Position numbers and translations under genes: made by a program. The notes beneath the pieces were generated by a model. It ran no database searches. It was not told where the DNA came from and saw nothing but the letters and a program-made list of their open reading frames with translations. Source: Streptosporangiaceae bacterium (GTDB lineage Bacteria; Actinomycetota; Actinomycetes; Streptosporangiales; Streptosporangiaceae). Taken from it: 64,000 bases of DNA. The stretch covers positions 21,936-85,935 of the forward strand of contig JAFARZ010000351.1 in NCBI GenBank assembly GCA_019245115.1, given 5' to 3'. Positions 17,139 through 24,731 of this stretch are shown piece by piece. Every line of letters starts with the position of its first letter. Position 1 is the first letter of the stretch.

Positions 17139-17804
17139 GTGACGGAAGCATTCCGTCGGCCCGCGACCGGCTGGACAGCCGCCGATCCCGAGTCCGCTCA
17201 CCCGCGCGACGGGCGTCCGGGCACGTTCCTGAGCGCGCCGCTGGCCGCCGATTACCTCGCAGCTCCGGCCGGGGCCGAGCAGTCGCATCTCGCCTTGGAC
17301 CGGCTAGCCATGCGGCACGGCCCGGACAGTTCACCGGGCGGCGGGCCAGCGCTGCGCATTCCGCCGTTCGCGGCCGACTGGCAGGGCGGCACGGCGCCTC
17401 AGTGGCCGCTGCACACCTTCCTGGAACTCGGCGCGCTGGACGGCGCGGTGCCCTCGGCGCGGCTGCACACGCGGCACGTCCTGCGGGAGTGGGGACTGGG
17501 CGGCTTCGGCGAGAGCACCGAACTCGTGGTCTCCGAACTCGTCACGAATGGGGTGAAGGCCACCCGGGCCCTGGCCCAGGCGGCCATCCGGCTGTGGCTG
17601 TTCTCCGACCGCCGACGGGCCGCGGTGATGGTGTGGGACGCCAGCCCGCAGCCGCCGGTCCTCATGGACGTCTACGACGACGCCGAGAACGGCCGGGGGC
17701 TGATGCTGGTCGAAGCGGTCAGCGAGCAGTGGGGCTGGTGCTTTCCCGGCGACACGCCGGCCGGCCACCAGGACGGCAAATTCGTCTGGGCCGTCATCGC
17801 CTAG
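17139..17804 (+). CDS. HATPase (AbaA/RsbW-like) anti-sigma-type protein
   Basis: A 221-aa protein with a GHKL ATPase domain in its second half: N-box ELVVSELVTNGVKAT near residue 133, VMVWDASPQPP (G1) and NGRGLMLVEAVSEQWGW (G2). The first 95 residues are Pro/Ala/Gly-rich and not conserved. Such proteins are stand-alone serine kinases or anti-sigma factors. The copies at WhiJ loci are thought to work with the XRE and DUF397 proteins. The GTG start at 17139 has GGGGTGAG close upstream. It diverges from the regulator gene across 227 bp. Confidence 0.85.
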   Translation: MTEAFRRPATGWTAADPESAHPRDGRPGTFLSAPLAADYLAAPAGAEQSHLALDRLAMRHGPDSSPGGGPALRIPPFAADWQGGTAPQWPLHTFLELGALDGAVPSARLHTRHVLREWGLGGFGESTELVVSELVTNGVKATRALAQAAIRLWLFSDRRRAAVMVWDASPQPPVLMDVYDDAENGRGLMLVEAVSEQWGWCFPGDTPAGHQDGKFVWAVIA

Positions 17805-17846
17805 CTGGGCATCCTCCCCAGCAGGACGCGCTGGTCTCCGGGGTGA

Positions 17847-17871
17847 GGAACCACCGCCCGTTCGTGATAAT
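17847..17871. repeat. palindromic repeat family B, single arm (copy B3)
   Basis: GAACCACCGCCCGTTCGTGA followed by TAATG lies 43 bp after the HATPase stop and just before the next gene's ATG. In this copy the GATAAT at 17866-17871 lies 6 nt before ATG 17878, so the repeat could also supply a -10 box. Confidence 0.7.
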
Positions 17872-17877
17872 GGGGTT

Positions 17878-18495
17878 ATGTCGGAAATTACGTCGGTTGA
17901 GGAGTTGCGGGGGCTGCTCGGGTTCCCGGCGGGGCGCGCCGTCACCAAGGAACGGACCCGGTTGCACGCCATCGACCGGGAGTGGCTCGCGACGTCGCCA
18001 TTCTGCATCATCGCCACCTCGGACGGGCGGGGGAACTGCGACGCGTCACCCAAGGGCGATCCGGCGGGCCGGCTCGTGCACGTGATCGACGACACGACGA
18101 TCGCGATCGCCGAGCGGCCGGGGAACAAGCGAGCGGACGGTTACCTTAACGTGCTGGTGAACCCGCACGCCGGGATCATTTCCCTGGTTCCCGGGCGGAC
18201 CGAGACCCTGCGGATCAACGGCCAGGCGCGGCTGCTGCGGGACGCGCCGTTCTTCGACGAGATGGTGGTGCGAGGGAAGCGGCCGCTGCTCGCGCTGGTC
18301 ATCGACATCGAGCAGATCTTCTTCCACTGCGCCAAGGCTTTCATGCGTTCGAAGCTATGGGAGCCAGAATCATGGCGGCCGGACGCGCTGCCGCGGCACT
18401 CCGTCATGGTGAAGGCACTGCAGGACACGCCGGAGACGCTGGAAGAGCTGGACGAATACTACGCAGTGGCAAACTACAGCAAGAAGTTGTATTAA
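17878..18495 (+). CDS. pyridoxamine-phosphate-oxidase-like FMN-binding protein (MSMEG_1061 type)
   Basis: A 205-aa split-barrel flavin-binding protein. LATSPFCIIATSDGRGNCDA followed by SPKGDPAG is typical of the PPOX subfamily represented by MSMEG_1061/DR2398. The FMN-phosphate contact is likely in ERPGNKRADGYLNVL. The C-terminal part has DIEQIFFHCAKAFMRSKLWE. The family reduces or oxidises small molecules with FMN or F420, and this member's substrate is unknown. No good ribosome site precedes ATG 17878. A GATAAT box 6 nt upstream inside repeat B3 suggests a leaderless mRNA. Confidence 0.88.
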   Translation: MSEITSVEELRGLLGFPAGRAVTKERTRLHAIDREWLATSPFCIIATSDGRGNCDASPKGDPAGRLVHVIDDTTIAIAERPGNKRADGYLNVLVNPHAGIISLVPGRTETLRINGQARLLRDAPFFDEMVVRGKRPLLALVIDIEQIFFHCAKAFMRSKLWEPESWRPDALPRHSVMVKALQDTPETLEELDEYYAVANYSKKLY

Positions 18496-18543
18496 TCGGA
18501 TAGGGCGTGGTTACTGGCGAGTTAACTTAGCGGTGGTGGGACC

Positions 18544-19446
18544 ATGAGGCTGATGAGCAAGGCCGGGGAACTCGCCGGTCAGGTCGTGGTGGTCACCGGA
18601 GCGGCACGGGGCCTGGGCGCGCTGCTGGCCCGGCAACTGGCCGCGCTGGGCGCGGAGCTCGCGCTGGTCGGGCTGGAGCCGGGCGAGCTGGCGCGGATCA
18701 GCGATGACTGCGGCCCCCGGGCAAGCTGGCACGAAGCAGACGTGACCGATGACGTCGCGCTGGCGGCCACGGCCGCGGCGATCCGCGACCACCACGGCCG
18801 GGTCGATGTCGTCGTCGCCAACGCCGGGATCGCCATCGGCGGCCCGTTCACCCACACCCCGGCTGCCTCCTTCACACGGGTTGTCGAGGTCAACCTGCTG
18901 GGCAGCGCGGCAACCGCAAGGGCTTTCCTACCCGCGCTCATCGCCAGTCGCGGCTACCTGCTGCAGATCGCGTCGCTGGCCGCGATGACCCCGGCACCGA
19001 TGATGTCCGCCTACTGCACGAGCAAGGCAGGCGTGGAGGCGTTCGCTCATTGCCTGCGAGCCGAGGTGGCACACCTCGGCGTCGACGTCGGCGTAGCGTA
19101 CCTGAGCTGGACCGACAGCGACATGACGCGCGGCGCGGAGTCCAACGAGGTGCTACGGTCCGGGCGGGAACGGCTGCCGTACCCGGCCAACCGCATCTAC
19201 CCGGCCGGGCCGGCCGTGGACGCGCTGATCCGCGGCATCGCCCGGCGTGCGCCGCACGTGTACGGCCAACGATGGCTACCGCCGATGCAACTCGTGCGCG
19301 GGCTGTGGCCCGCGGCCGTCGCACGGGTGGCGGCGCGTTATCAGGCGGACATGGAATCCCGGTGGCTGGCCTCCGGAGCCGAGGCCGAACCGGTCGGCGC
19401 GGGCGGCGCGGCGGACACAGCGTCGAGGCGAGCGAGCCGGGACTGA
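18544..19446 (+). CDS. short-chain dehydrogenase/reductase
   Basis: A 300-aa classical SDR. It has the nucleotide-binding VVVTGAARGLGALLARQLA (GxxxGxG) near residue 19, NAG motif VVVANAGIAIGG, catalytic Ser in QIASLAAMTPAP, and YCTSK (Tyr and Lys) near residue 158. The missing acidic residue after the second strand (ALVGLEPGEL) leaves the NAD/NADP choice open. The tail, from about residue 265, is Ala/Gly-rich and not conserved. ATG 18544 follows GGTGGGA. Its 3' end faces the LysM gene across a palindromic terminator. Confidence 0.9.
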   Translation: MRLMSKAGELAGQVVVVTGAARGLGALLARQLAALGAELALVGLEPGELARISDDCGPRASWHEADVTDDVALAATAAAIRDHHGRVDVVVANAGIAIGGPFTHTPAASFTRVVEVNLLGSAATARAFLPALIASRGYLLQIASLAAMTPAPMMSAYCTSKAGVEAFAHCLRAEVAHLGVDVGVAYLSWTDSDMTRGAESNEVLRSGRERLPYPANRIYPAGPAVDALIRGIARRAPHVYGQRWLPPMQLVRGLWPAAVARVAARYQADMESRWLASGAEAEPVGAGGAADTASRRASRD

Positions 19447-19457
19447 ACATGAACATG

Positions 19458-19505
19458 CCGATGGCGCCATCGGGCTCGCTGTTGCGGGCTCGATGGCGCC
19501 ATCGG
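19458..19505. terminator. double GATGGCGCCATC palindrome, bidirectional terminator
   Basis: CCGATGGCGCCATCGG (19458-19473) and CGATGGCGCCATCGG (19491-19505) are each palindromic and can also pair with each other as a long hairpin. They lie between the convergent stops at 19446 and 19519, so a two-way terminator is likely. The same word recurs at 21317-21395. Confidence 0.7.
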
Positions 19506-19518
19506 ACGGAACGGCATA

Positions 19519-20460
19519 TCAGCAGCCGTCGTAGGGCGCCCAGTTCGACTGGCCGCCCGCGGCGAGCGCGTTGGCGAACACCTGGTTCTGCTCGGCCGCG
19601 CTGGCGTGCCCGAAGTCGGCCGGGTTACCGCCGTATGCGGCCCAGGTCGACGCGCTGAACTGATACAGGCCGTAGTGGCCGCTGGCGTTCATGACCTGCG
19701 CGTTGCCACCGGACTCGCGGGCGACGACGCACTGGCCGAACGCACCGCCGGGGGTGCCGCCGGTGTAGGTCACGTTCGCCTGCGAAGCCCTGGGCTGCGA
19801 GTAACCGGTGCTGACCTGCGCGGACTCGGTGTCGGTCGGCGCTGAGGTCTGGACGTGCTCCGTGGTCCGGACCGGCTCCGCGGTCTGAACGGGTGCCGCG
19901 GTCTGAACGGGTGCCGCGGCGACCGGCGCTGGGGCCAGACTCGACGGAGCGGCGGGTATCCGCGACGGCTTGGCCGGGACCCGCAGAACCTGCCCGGGCT
20001 CGATGATGTCGGCCCACCGGATCTGGCTGTGGTTGGCCCAGTACAGCACCGGCCACGCGTCCGGGTTGCTGTACAGGTGCCCGGCGATCGCCGAAAGCGA
20101 GTCACCAGAGCGGACCGTGTACGAGGTCTCGGTGGAGTCCGCCGCATGCTTTCCACGCGCGGCGGCGACCGTCTCCGTACGCTCCGTACGCTCCGTTTGC
20201 TCCGTTCGCCGGAAGGCGGCCGGCACCGTGGTGGCGGACGTGAGCTCCGCCAGCGAGGCGGCGTGCTGATGTGCCTGCGCCGTTACGGCAGACTGCGCCG
20301 CGGCGGTGCCCGCGGTGCCGGCGGTGCCCGCGGGCGCCGCGGCCGTGCTGGCGAGTGCCTGCGGCTGCGACATGCAGACGACCGCGGCGACTCCGGCCAG
20401 CGCGGGCACGGCTGAACGACGCGCGATCTGGATACGTGTTGGCTTTCGGTGGCAGCCCAA
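19519..20460 (-). CDS. secreted LysM protein with Rpf-like transglycosylase domain
   Basis: A 313-aa exported peptidoglycan hydrolase. The signal peptide is IARRSAVPALAGVAAVVCMS with cleavage near ALA-ST. A low-complexity stretch has an ERTERTE repeat. LysM is near residues 110-155 (SYTVRSGDSLSAIAGHLYSN to PGQVLRVP). A repetitive linker (APVQTAAPVQTAEPVRT) precedes the C-terminal Rpf/lysozyme-like domain: FGQCVVARESGGNAQVMNAS (catalytic Glu) and HYGLYQFSASTWAAYGG, ending SNWAPYDGC. TTG 20460 is chosen because AAAGGAG lies 5 nt upstream. The open frame continues to 20859 without a better start. Rpf-like proteins remodel walls and aid germination or resuscitation. Confidence 0.87.
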   Translation of the reverse strand: MGCHRKPTRIQIARRSAVPALAGVAAVVCMSQPQALASTAAAPAGTAGTAGTAAAQSAVTAQAHQHAASLAELTSATTVPAAFRRTEQTERTERTETVAAARGKHAADSTETSYTVRSGDSLSAIAGHLYSNPDAWPVLYWANHSQIRWADIIEPGQVLRVPAKPSRIPAAPSSLAPAPVAAAPVQTAAPVQTAEPVRTTEHVQTSAPTDTESAQVSTGYSQPRASQANVTYTGGTPGGAFGQCVVARESGGNAQVMNASGHYGLYQFSASTWAAYGGNPADFGHASAAEQNQVFANALAAGGQSNWAPYDGC

Positions 20461-20854
20461 TGGGCTCCTTTCCGCGAAGGGCGCGCTCCCCAATGGAAGG
20501 TGGTACTTCCCCCCTTGACTCGCCCAGGAGCCTTCGGAGCGCCTGACAACGGAGGAGCTTAACCGGCACAAGTCAGTCATATGGCTTAAATCTTCTAAAA
20601 CGGGATAAAGCCGCATAGGGCCGCTATACTGCGCCGTCACGATGCCAAAGATGCAGTTTTCGCTAAGTTGTGCGGCGGCTGACAACGGTGGGGACAGTGT
20701 GACTCGCGCACCGGACGTGAATTCGGACACACCACCTGACCTGCGGCGGCGACTCCGCGACCGGGTACGTACCTGGACCGGCGAGTGCCCTGTCGCGGTC
20801 CGGGCACCAACAGTGACGGGAACCCTGGCGAACCGCCTTGGCTCCCGTCCCTTG

Positions 20855-21120
20855 CGCAAGCTTCCCGTCCGGTTCTTGCCCCGTCCGGTTCTGCTCCGTC
20901 CGGCTCAAGCTCCCGTTCTGCCCTTGGTCCCGTCCGGTTCTTGCTCCCGTCCGGCTCTTGGTCGCCGTCCAGCTCTTGGTCCCCTTCCGGCTCAACACTC
21001 GTCCCGCTCTAGCTTCCCGTCCCTACTCTTGCTCCCGTTCTGCCCTTGGTCCCGTCCGGTTCTTGCTCCCGTTCTGCCCTTGGTCCCGTCCGGTCCTTGC
21101 TCCTGCCCCCACCCTCGCCC
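20855..21120. repeat. degenerate CCGTCCGG/TTCTTGCTCC tandem tract
   Basis: Variants of TTGGTCCCGTCCGGTTCTTG and CTCCCGTTCTGCCCTTGG alternate about 15 times with no fixed period. A pair of near-identical blocks (GCTCCCGTTCTGCCCTTGGT) occurs around 21030 and 21067. The opposite strand is purine-rich like the tract at 7860-8120. Confidence 0.75.
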
Positions 21121-21193
21121 TTGTCCGAGGCCGCCGCCCCAAAGTGATGGTTACCCATAGGCCACATTGGTAACAGCGATAACGCTACATATG

Positions 21194-21260
21194 TTCGTGT
21201 GGCGGAGCGCCCACTCCGCGTCCGATATGTACCGGTCTGTGGGGCGTTCCGCCACACGAA
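21194..21260. repeat. inverted repeat with 21-bp arms
   Basis: TTCGTGTGGCGGAGCGCCCA begins the left arm (21194-21214). The right arm (21239-21260, GTGGGGCGTTCCGCCACACG...) is its near-perfect reverse complement, with a 24-nt loop. No gene overlaps it. Confidence 0.8.
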
Positions 21261-21316
21261 GACGGCCGTAGCGATACACTCGGAGCCTTGGTGGCCGTCT
21301 GAGACTTCGACTCTTG

Positions 21317-21395
21317 TGCCATCGATGGCGCCACCGATGTCGTTGGATCCGGACAAATCCCGCGCCAACGCGATGGATGGCGCCATCGTCGCCTT
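21317..21395. repeat. further GATGGCGCCATC-type palindromes
   Basis: ATCGATGGCGCCACCGAT (from 21321) and GGATGGCGCCATC (from 21374) are separated by about 45 bp. They repeat the word used in the terminator at 19458-19505, so this is a small local repeat family. Confidence 0.65.
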
Positions 21396-21526
21396 GACGG
21401 CGCGGTTTCATCCGGGCGAGCCGGGGTCCGCAAGCAGGCAGCGCGCCGGACAGCACAGCTGGCGCCCTATCCGCGCCGCCTTTTACCGCGTATCACCGCA
21501 TAGCGGACACATGGGCCTGCCATTTT

Positions 21527-21603
21527 GCGGAAGATAGGAGCCCTCCGGAAGAAAGGGCGCCGGAAAGCGGCGCCCTTTCTTCCGGGAGGCCCTTTTATTC
21601 CGC
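21527..21603. repeat. palindromic repeat family A, copy A3 (most complete)
   Basis: The best-preserved copy. The inner stem GGAAGAAAGGGCGCCG / CGGCGCCCTTTCTTCC is perfect around a 5-nt loop. CCTCC/GGGAGG and GCGGAA/TTCCGC continue the stem outward to about 77 bp in all. It lies downstream of the secreted-protein gene. Confidence 0.9.
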
Positions 21604-21683
21604 GCCGCCAACGCAGCCGCCGTGCACATAACGACCATATCCCGGCAAATTGGCGTCCACTCACTGCACGCCGCAGGCGACAC

Positions 21684-21903
21684 GCGCACCGGCACCGCAC
21701 GCCCACGGCGCACGCGCCGACCCGGCACGCGGGGGGCGGCGGGCGACATGCGGCGGGCGACATGCGCACCGGCACCGCACGCCCACGGCACCCGGCACGC
21801 TCCCCGACAACCCCACCGGCACGCTGGCCACCCCGGCCCGGCAGCGGCACCGGTGCCGGGCCGGCGGCAGCGGCAGCGGCAGCGGCAGCGGCAGCGGCAG
21901 CGG
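21684..21903. repeat. 26-bp direct repeat and GGCAGC microsatellite
   Basis: A 26-bp string starting GCGCACCGGCACCGCACGCC occurs at 21684-21709 and exactly again at 21764-21789. Further along, GGCAGC is repeated about six times (21866-21903), ending 23 bp before the stop of the secreted-protein gene. Confidence 0.85.
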
Positions 21904-21925
21904 ACCGATTTATCGCGAACGCGCG

Positions 21926-22618
21926 CTATGGCGCTGTTATGGTCAGCGGCTTGTTGAAGTTGCCGAAGGTCTCGACCATCGAGCAGACCTCCATGCTGGA
22001 CTTGCTCGCCAGGGTGATCTTCACCGGCCGGCCGCTCCGGTCGGTCCACAGGTTAATGGTGAGGGTCTTGAACCCGGCGCTGGCCAGCTGCTTGAAGGAC
22101 TTGCCGAATTCCTGCTGGGCGAAAGACGCGAGCCGCGAGGTGGGAGCGGTCAAGCTGAAATGGGTGGCACTGAGCCACTTGACCCCCGGAACCGTGTCGA
22201 GCTCGTGCAGCATGGCGTAGAGGTCCAGACCCTGCCTCAATTGGGCCAGGCCCGACTTGCTGAGCGTTTCCTTGACCCACGGGCCGTTGCCGCTCTTGGC
22301 GTAGGTGCGATTGCCGACGACATCAAACAGCACCGATATCTTCTGGGTGGAAATCGGGAGGGAAATCCAGATGTTCACGTGGGACCTGAGCGCCAGTCGC
22401 GGGCTCAGGACAACCTGCTCGCTGCCGGTCTCTTTGGTGAAGGATCCCCGCTGGGCGCCGTAGCCAGTAAAACTTATCGAGCCCTGCTGCGTGTAGGTGC
22501 GGATCGGCGCCCGCGATGCGGCCGCCGAGCCAGTCGTGGCGGCGTTCGCGGTGGCCGTGGCCGAGACGGCCAGCACGGCAAGGACGGAGGCGGCAGCGGC
22601 CGCCCAGGTGCGCTTCAT
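21926..22618 (-). CDS. secreted protein, LppX/LprAFG-like fold suspected
   Basis: A 230-aa exported protein. The signal peptide is MKRTWAAAAASVLAVLAVSA with cleavage near ANA-AT, and there is no lipobox Cys. The mature part is sheet-rich: TYTQQGSISFTGYGAQRGSF, GNRTYAKSGNGPWVKETLSK, then FKTLTINLWTDRSGRPVKIT near the C-terminus. This layout (test for a tagged residue, a 'k-step' strand, then a closing 'W.D..G.p.k' strand) recalls LolA-like or LppX_LprAFG proteins that carry lipids, but that is an inference from pattern. It has its own promoter region of 120 bp shared with the divergent GNAT gene. Confidence 0.75.
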   Translation of the reverse strand: MKRTWAAAAASVLAVLAVSATATANAATTGSAAASRAPIRTYTQQGSISFTGYGAQRGSFTKETGSEQVVLSPRLALRSHVNIWISLPISTQKISVLFDVVGNRTYAKSGNGPWVKETLSKSGLAQLRQGLDLYAMLHELDTVPGVKWLSATHFSLTAPTSRLASFAQQEFGKSFKQLASAGFKTLTINLWTDRSGRPVKITLASKSSMEVCSMVETFGNFNKPLTITAP

Positions 22619-22738
22619 GTATACCCCGTTAAGATCCTGATTCGGATAAATCGGGGGTAATTTAGCACGGCGGGGGAATTCGCGTACCTTAAACCGAAAC
22701 AGTTTGCGGTCAGCCCGTCAATCCGCCAGGGTGGAGGC

Positions 22739-23227
22739 GTGCTGATCAGGGACGCAGCCGAACGGGACTGGCCGGAGATCTGGGCCATCGTGCAGCCGAT
22801 CGTCGTGGCGGGCCAGACATTCTGCTGGGATCGCGACACTGGCGAACAGGCGGCGCGCGCGATGTGGATGCACGACCCGCCCGGCCGGACCTTCGTCGCG
22901 GTAGATGACGACGGGACGATCGCCGGCACCGCCGAGACGCACCGCAACCAGGGTGGCCCCGGCTCCCACGTCGCCAACGCCGGCTTCATGGTCAGCGCCA
23001 GCCACTCCGGCCGCGGCATCGGCCGTGCCCTCGCCACCCATGCGATCGATCAGGCGCGCGCGGACGGCTATCGCGCGATGCAGTTCAACGCCGTGGCCGA
23101 GACGAACACACGCGCGGTCGGGCTGTGGCGCTCCCTCGGCTTCGAAGTGCTGGCCACGATCCCCGAGGGCTTTCACCATCCCGCCAAGGGCTACGTGGGA
23201 CTCCTCGTCATGTACCGCCGCCTCTAA
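22739..23227 (+). CDS. GNAT-family N-acetyltransferase
   Basis: A 162-aa GNAT acyltransferase. The acetyl-CoA pyrophosphate loop is in FMVSASHSGRGIGRALATHA (motif A) near residue 87. Motif B follows (FNAVAETNTRAVGLWRSLGF). The end GYVGLLVMYRRL is typical of the phosphinothricin-acetyltransferase-like or YhhY-like branch. The acceptor is unknown. GTG 22739 is directly preceded by GGTGGAGG. The 3' end overlaps the convergent GCS2 gene by 20 bp. Confidence 0.9.
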   Translation: MLIRDAAERDWPEIWAIVQPIVVAGQTFCWDRDTGEQAARAMWMHDPPGRTFVAVDDDGTIAGTAETHRNQGGPGSHVANAGFMVSASHSGRGIGRALATHAIDQARADGYRAMQFNAVAETNTRAVGLWRSLGFEVLATIPEGFHHPAKGYVGLLVMYRRL

Positions 23228-24731
23228 CCGCCGCAGGTAATTCGGCGGGCCAGGTGTGAACGGGTTCGTTGGTGTGCATGAGCTCGATATAGCGCTCGGT
23301 CATCTTCCGCAGCGCCTCGCGACGATCGGCGTCGCCTGCGGCCGCGGCGCCTGCGCCCGCGGCGCTTACGGCGCCGATCTGCCATGCCGCGCCGTTGCGG
23401 CCGGTCAGGCAGCGCTGCTCGATGATGCCCAGCAGCCGGTCGGCATGCGTAGCGTCGACACCCCACCGCGACAGCCCGTCCCGGGCCAGCGGCAGCAGGC
23501 GGCGCAGCACGAGTTCGGCGGCCGGCACCTCGCCGACGCCTGGCCAGTAAACGTGCGCGTCGATACCGGAACGGGCCGCCTCATACAGGTTCTCGGCCGC
23601 GGTGGCGAAGGACATCTGTGACCACACTGGGCGCTGCGACTCGGCGAGGGCGCGGACCAGCCCGAAATAGAACGCCGAGTTGGCCATGACGTCGGCCACT
23701 GATGGCCCAGCGGGCAGCACCCGGTTCTCCACCCGCAGGTGCGGCCTGCCGTCCACCACCGCATAGACCGGGCGGTTCCACCGGTAGATGGTGCCGTTGT
23801 GCAGGCTCATCTCGGCCAGTTGCGGGCAGGCGCCGCTGTCCAGCACCGCGAGCGGATCCTCGTCCTCGCAGATCGGCAGCAGCGCCGGGAAGTACCGCAG
23901 GTTCTCCTCGAACAGGTCGAACACCGACGTGATCCAGCGTTCGCCGAACCACACGCGGGGCCGGACCCCCTGATGTTTCAGCTCGTCCGGCCGGGTGTCG
24001 GTGGCCTGCTCGAACAACGTGATCCGGGTCTCCTGCCACAACTGCTTGCCGAACAGGAACGGCGAGTTGGCCGCCAGCGCGACCTGGATACCGGCGATCG
24101 CCTGCGCCGCGTTCCAGTACGAGGCGAAGGCCTCCGGTGCGACCTGGATGTGCAGCTGGACGCTGGTGCAGGCTGCCTCGGGCGTGATGCTTCCCGCGTG
24201 GGTGAGCAGTTGTTCGGCCCCGCTGATCTCGATCCGCATGTCCTCGCCGCGTGCGGCGAAGATCTGCTCGTTGAGCACTTTGTACCGTTCGCTGGCGGTC
24301 AGGGTGCCCTCGTGCGTGTCCTCTTCCGCGAGAGTGGGCAGGATGCCGATCATGACCAGCCGGGCGTCGACCCGGCGCGCGGCCTCGTCGGCGGCATTGA
24401 GGCTGCCGCGGATCTGAAGTTCCAGGTCGGCGAGCGCGTCACCGGCGAGTTCCCGCGGCGGCACGTTGATCTCCAGGTTGAACTGTCCCACCTCGGTCGA
24501 CCAGGCCACCGGATCGGCGATCGCCTCGAGAACCTCGGCGTTACGCATGGTCGGCAGCCCGTGGGAGTCGACCAGGTTCAGCTCTATCTCCAGCCCGACC
24601 CGCGCCGGATCGACCTCGAACATCTGCTCCCGCAGCATCCGGGCGAACACGTCCAGCGAGCGCCGCACCTTCTCGCGGTACTTGCGCCGGTCCTCACCAC
24701 TGATCTTGATGGGCTGGATCTCACGCCCCAT
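23208..24731 (-). CDS. GCS2-family glutamate-cysteine-ligase-like amide ligase
   Basis: A 507-aa carboxylate-amine ligase of the GCS2 superfamily. Early residues VGLEIELNLVDSHGLPTMRN carry the first metal-binding Glu. FNLEINVPPRELAG near residue 85 and CTSVQLHIQVAPEAFASYWN near 185 follow. FLFGKQLWQETRITLFEQAT and HLRVENRVLPAGPSVADV come later. Family enzymes join the carboxylate of Glu (or another acid) to an amine with ATP. True GshA or EgtA functions cannot be assumed. ATG 24731 lies 11 bp inside the ATP-grasp gene with GGAGGG 5 nt upstream, so the two are coupled. It is the last gene of a seven-ORF co-directional run. Confidence 0.85.
   Translation of the reverse strand: MGREIQPIKISGEDRRKYREKVRRSLDVFARMLREQMFEVDPARVGLEIELNLVDSHGLPTMRNAEVLEAIADPVAWSTEVGQFNLEINVPPRELAGDALADLELQIRGSLNAADEAARRVDARLVMIGILPTLAEEDTHEGTLTASERYKVLNEQIFAARGEDMRIEISGAEQLLTHAGSITPEAACTSVQLHIQVAPEAFASYWNAAQAIAGIQVALAANSPFLFGKQLWQETRITLFEQATDTRPDELKHQGVRPRVWFGERWITSVFDLFEENLRYFPALLPICEDEDPLAVLDSGACPQLAEMSLHNGTIYRWNRPVYAVVDGRPHLRVENRVLPAGPSVADVMANSAFYFGLVRALAESQRPVWSQMSFATAAENLYEAARSGIDAHVYWPGVGEVPAAELVLRRLLPLARDGLSRWGVDATHADRLLGIIEQRCLTGRNGAAWQIGAVSAAGAGAAAAGDADRREALRKMTERYIELMHTNEPVHTWPAELPAAVRGGGT

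Larger units (their letters stand above)
20461..21925. other. 1.4-kb gene-free repeat hotspot
   Basis: This stretch lies upstream of the LysM gene and downstream of the secreted-protein gene, both minus-strand. It holds a degenerate pyrimidine-rich tandem tract (20855-21120), an inverted repeat (21194-21260), GATGGCGCCATC palindromes (21317-21395), a family A hairpin (21527-21603), a 26-bp direct repeat (21684 and 21764) and a GGCAGC microsatellite (21866-21903). The frame at 20642-21160 is built from the tandem tract and I do not call it a gene. The first 180 bp next to 20460 must carry the LysM promoter and leader. Confidence 0.75.

Noticed and set aside
20642..21160. 172-aa open frame with Pro/Leu/Ser-rich text
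   Set aside because: Most of its length is the degenerate tandem tract. Alternative frames are equally open, and there is no ribosome site or recognisable domain.
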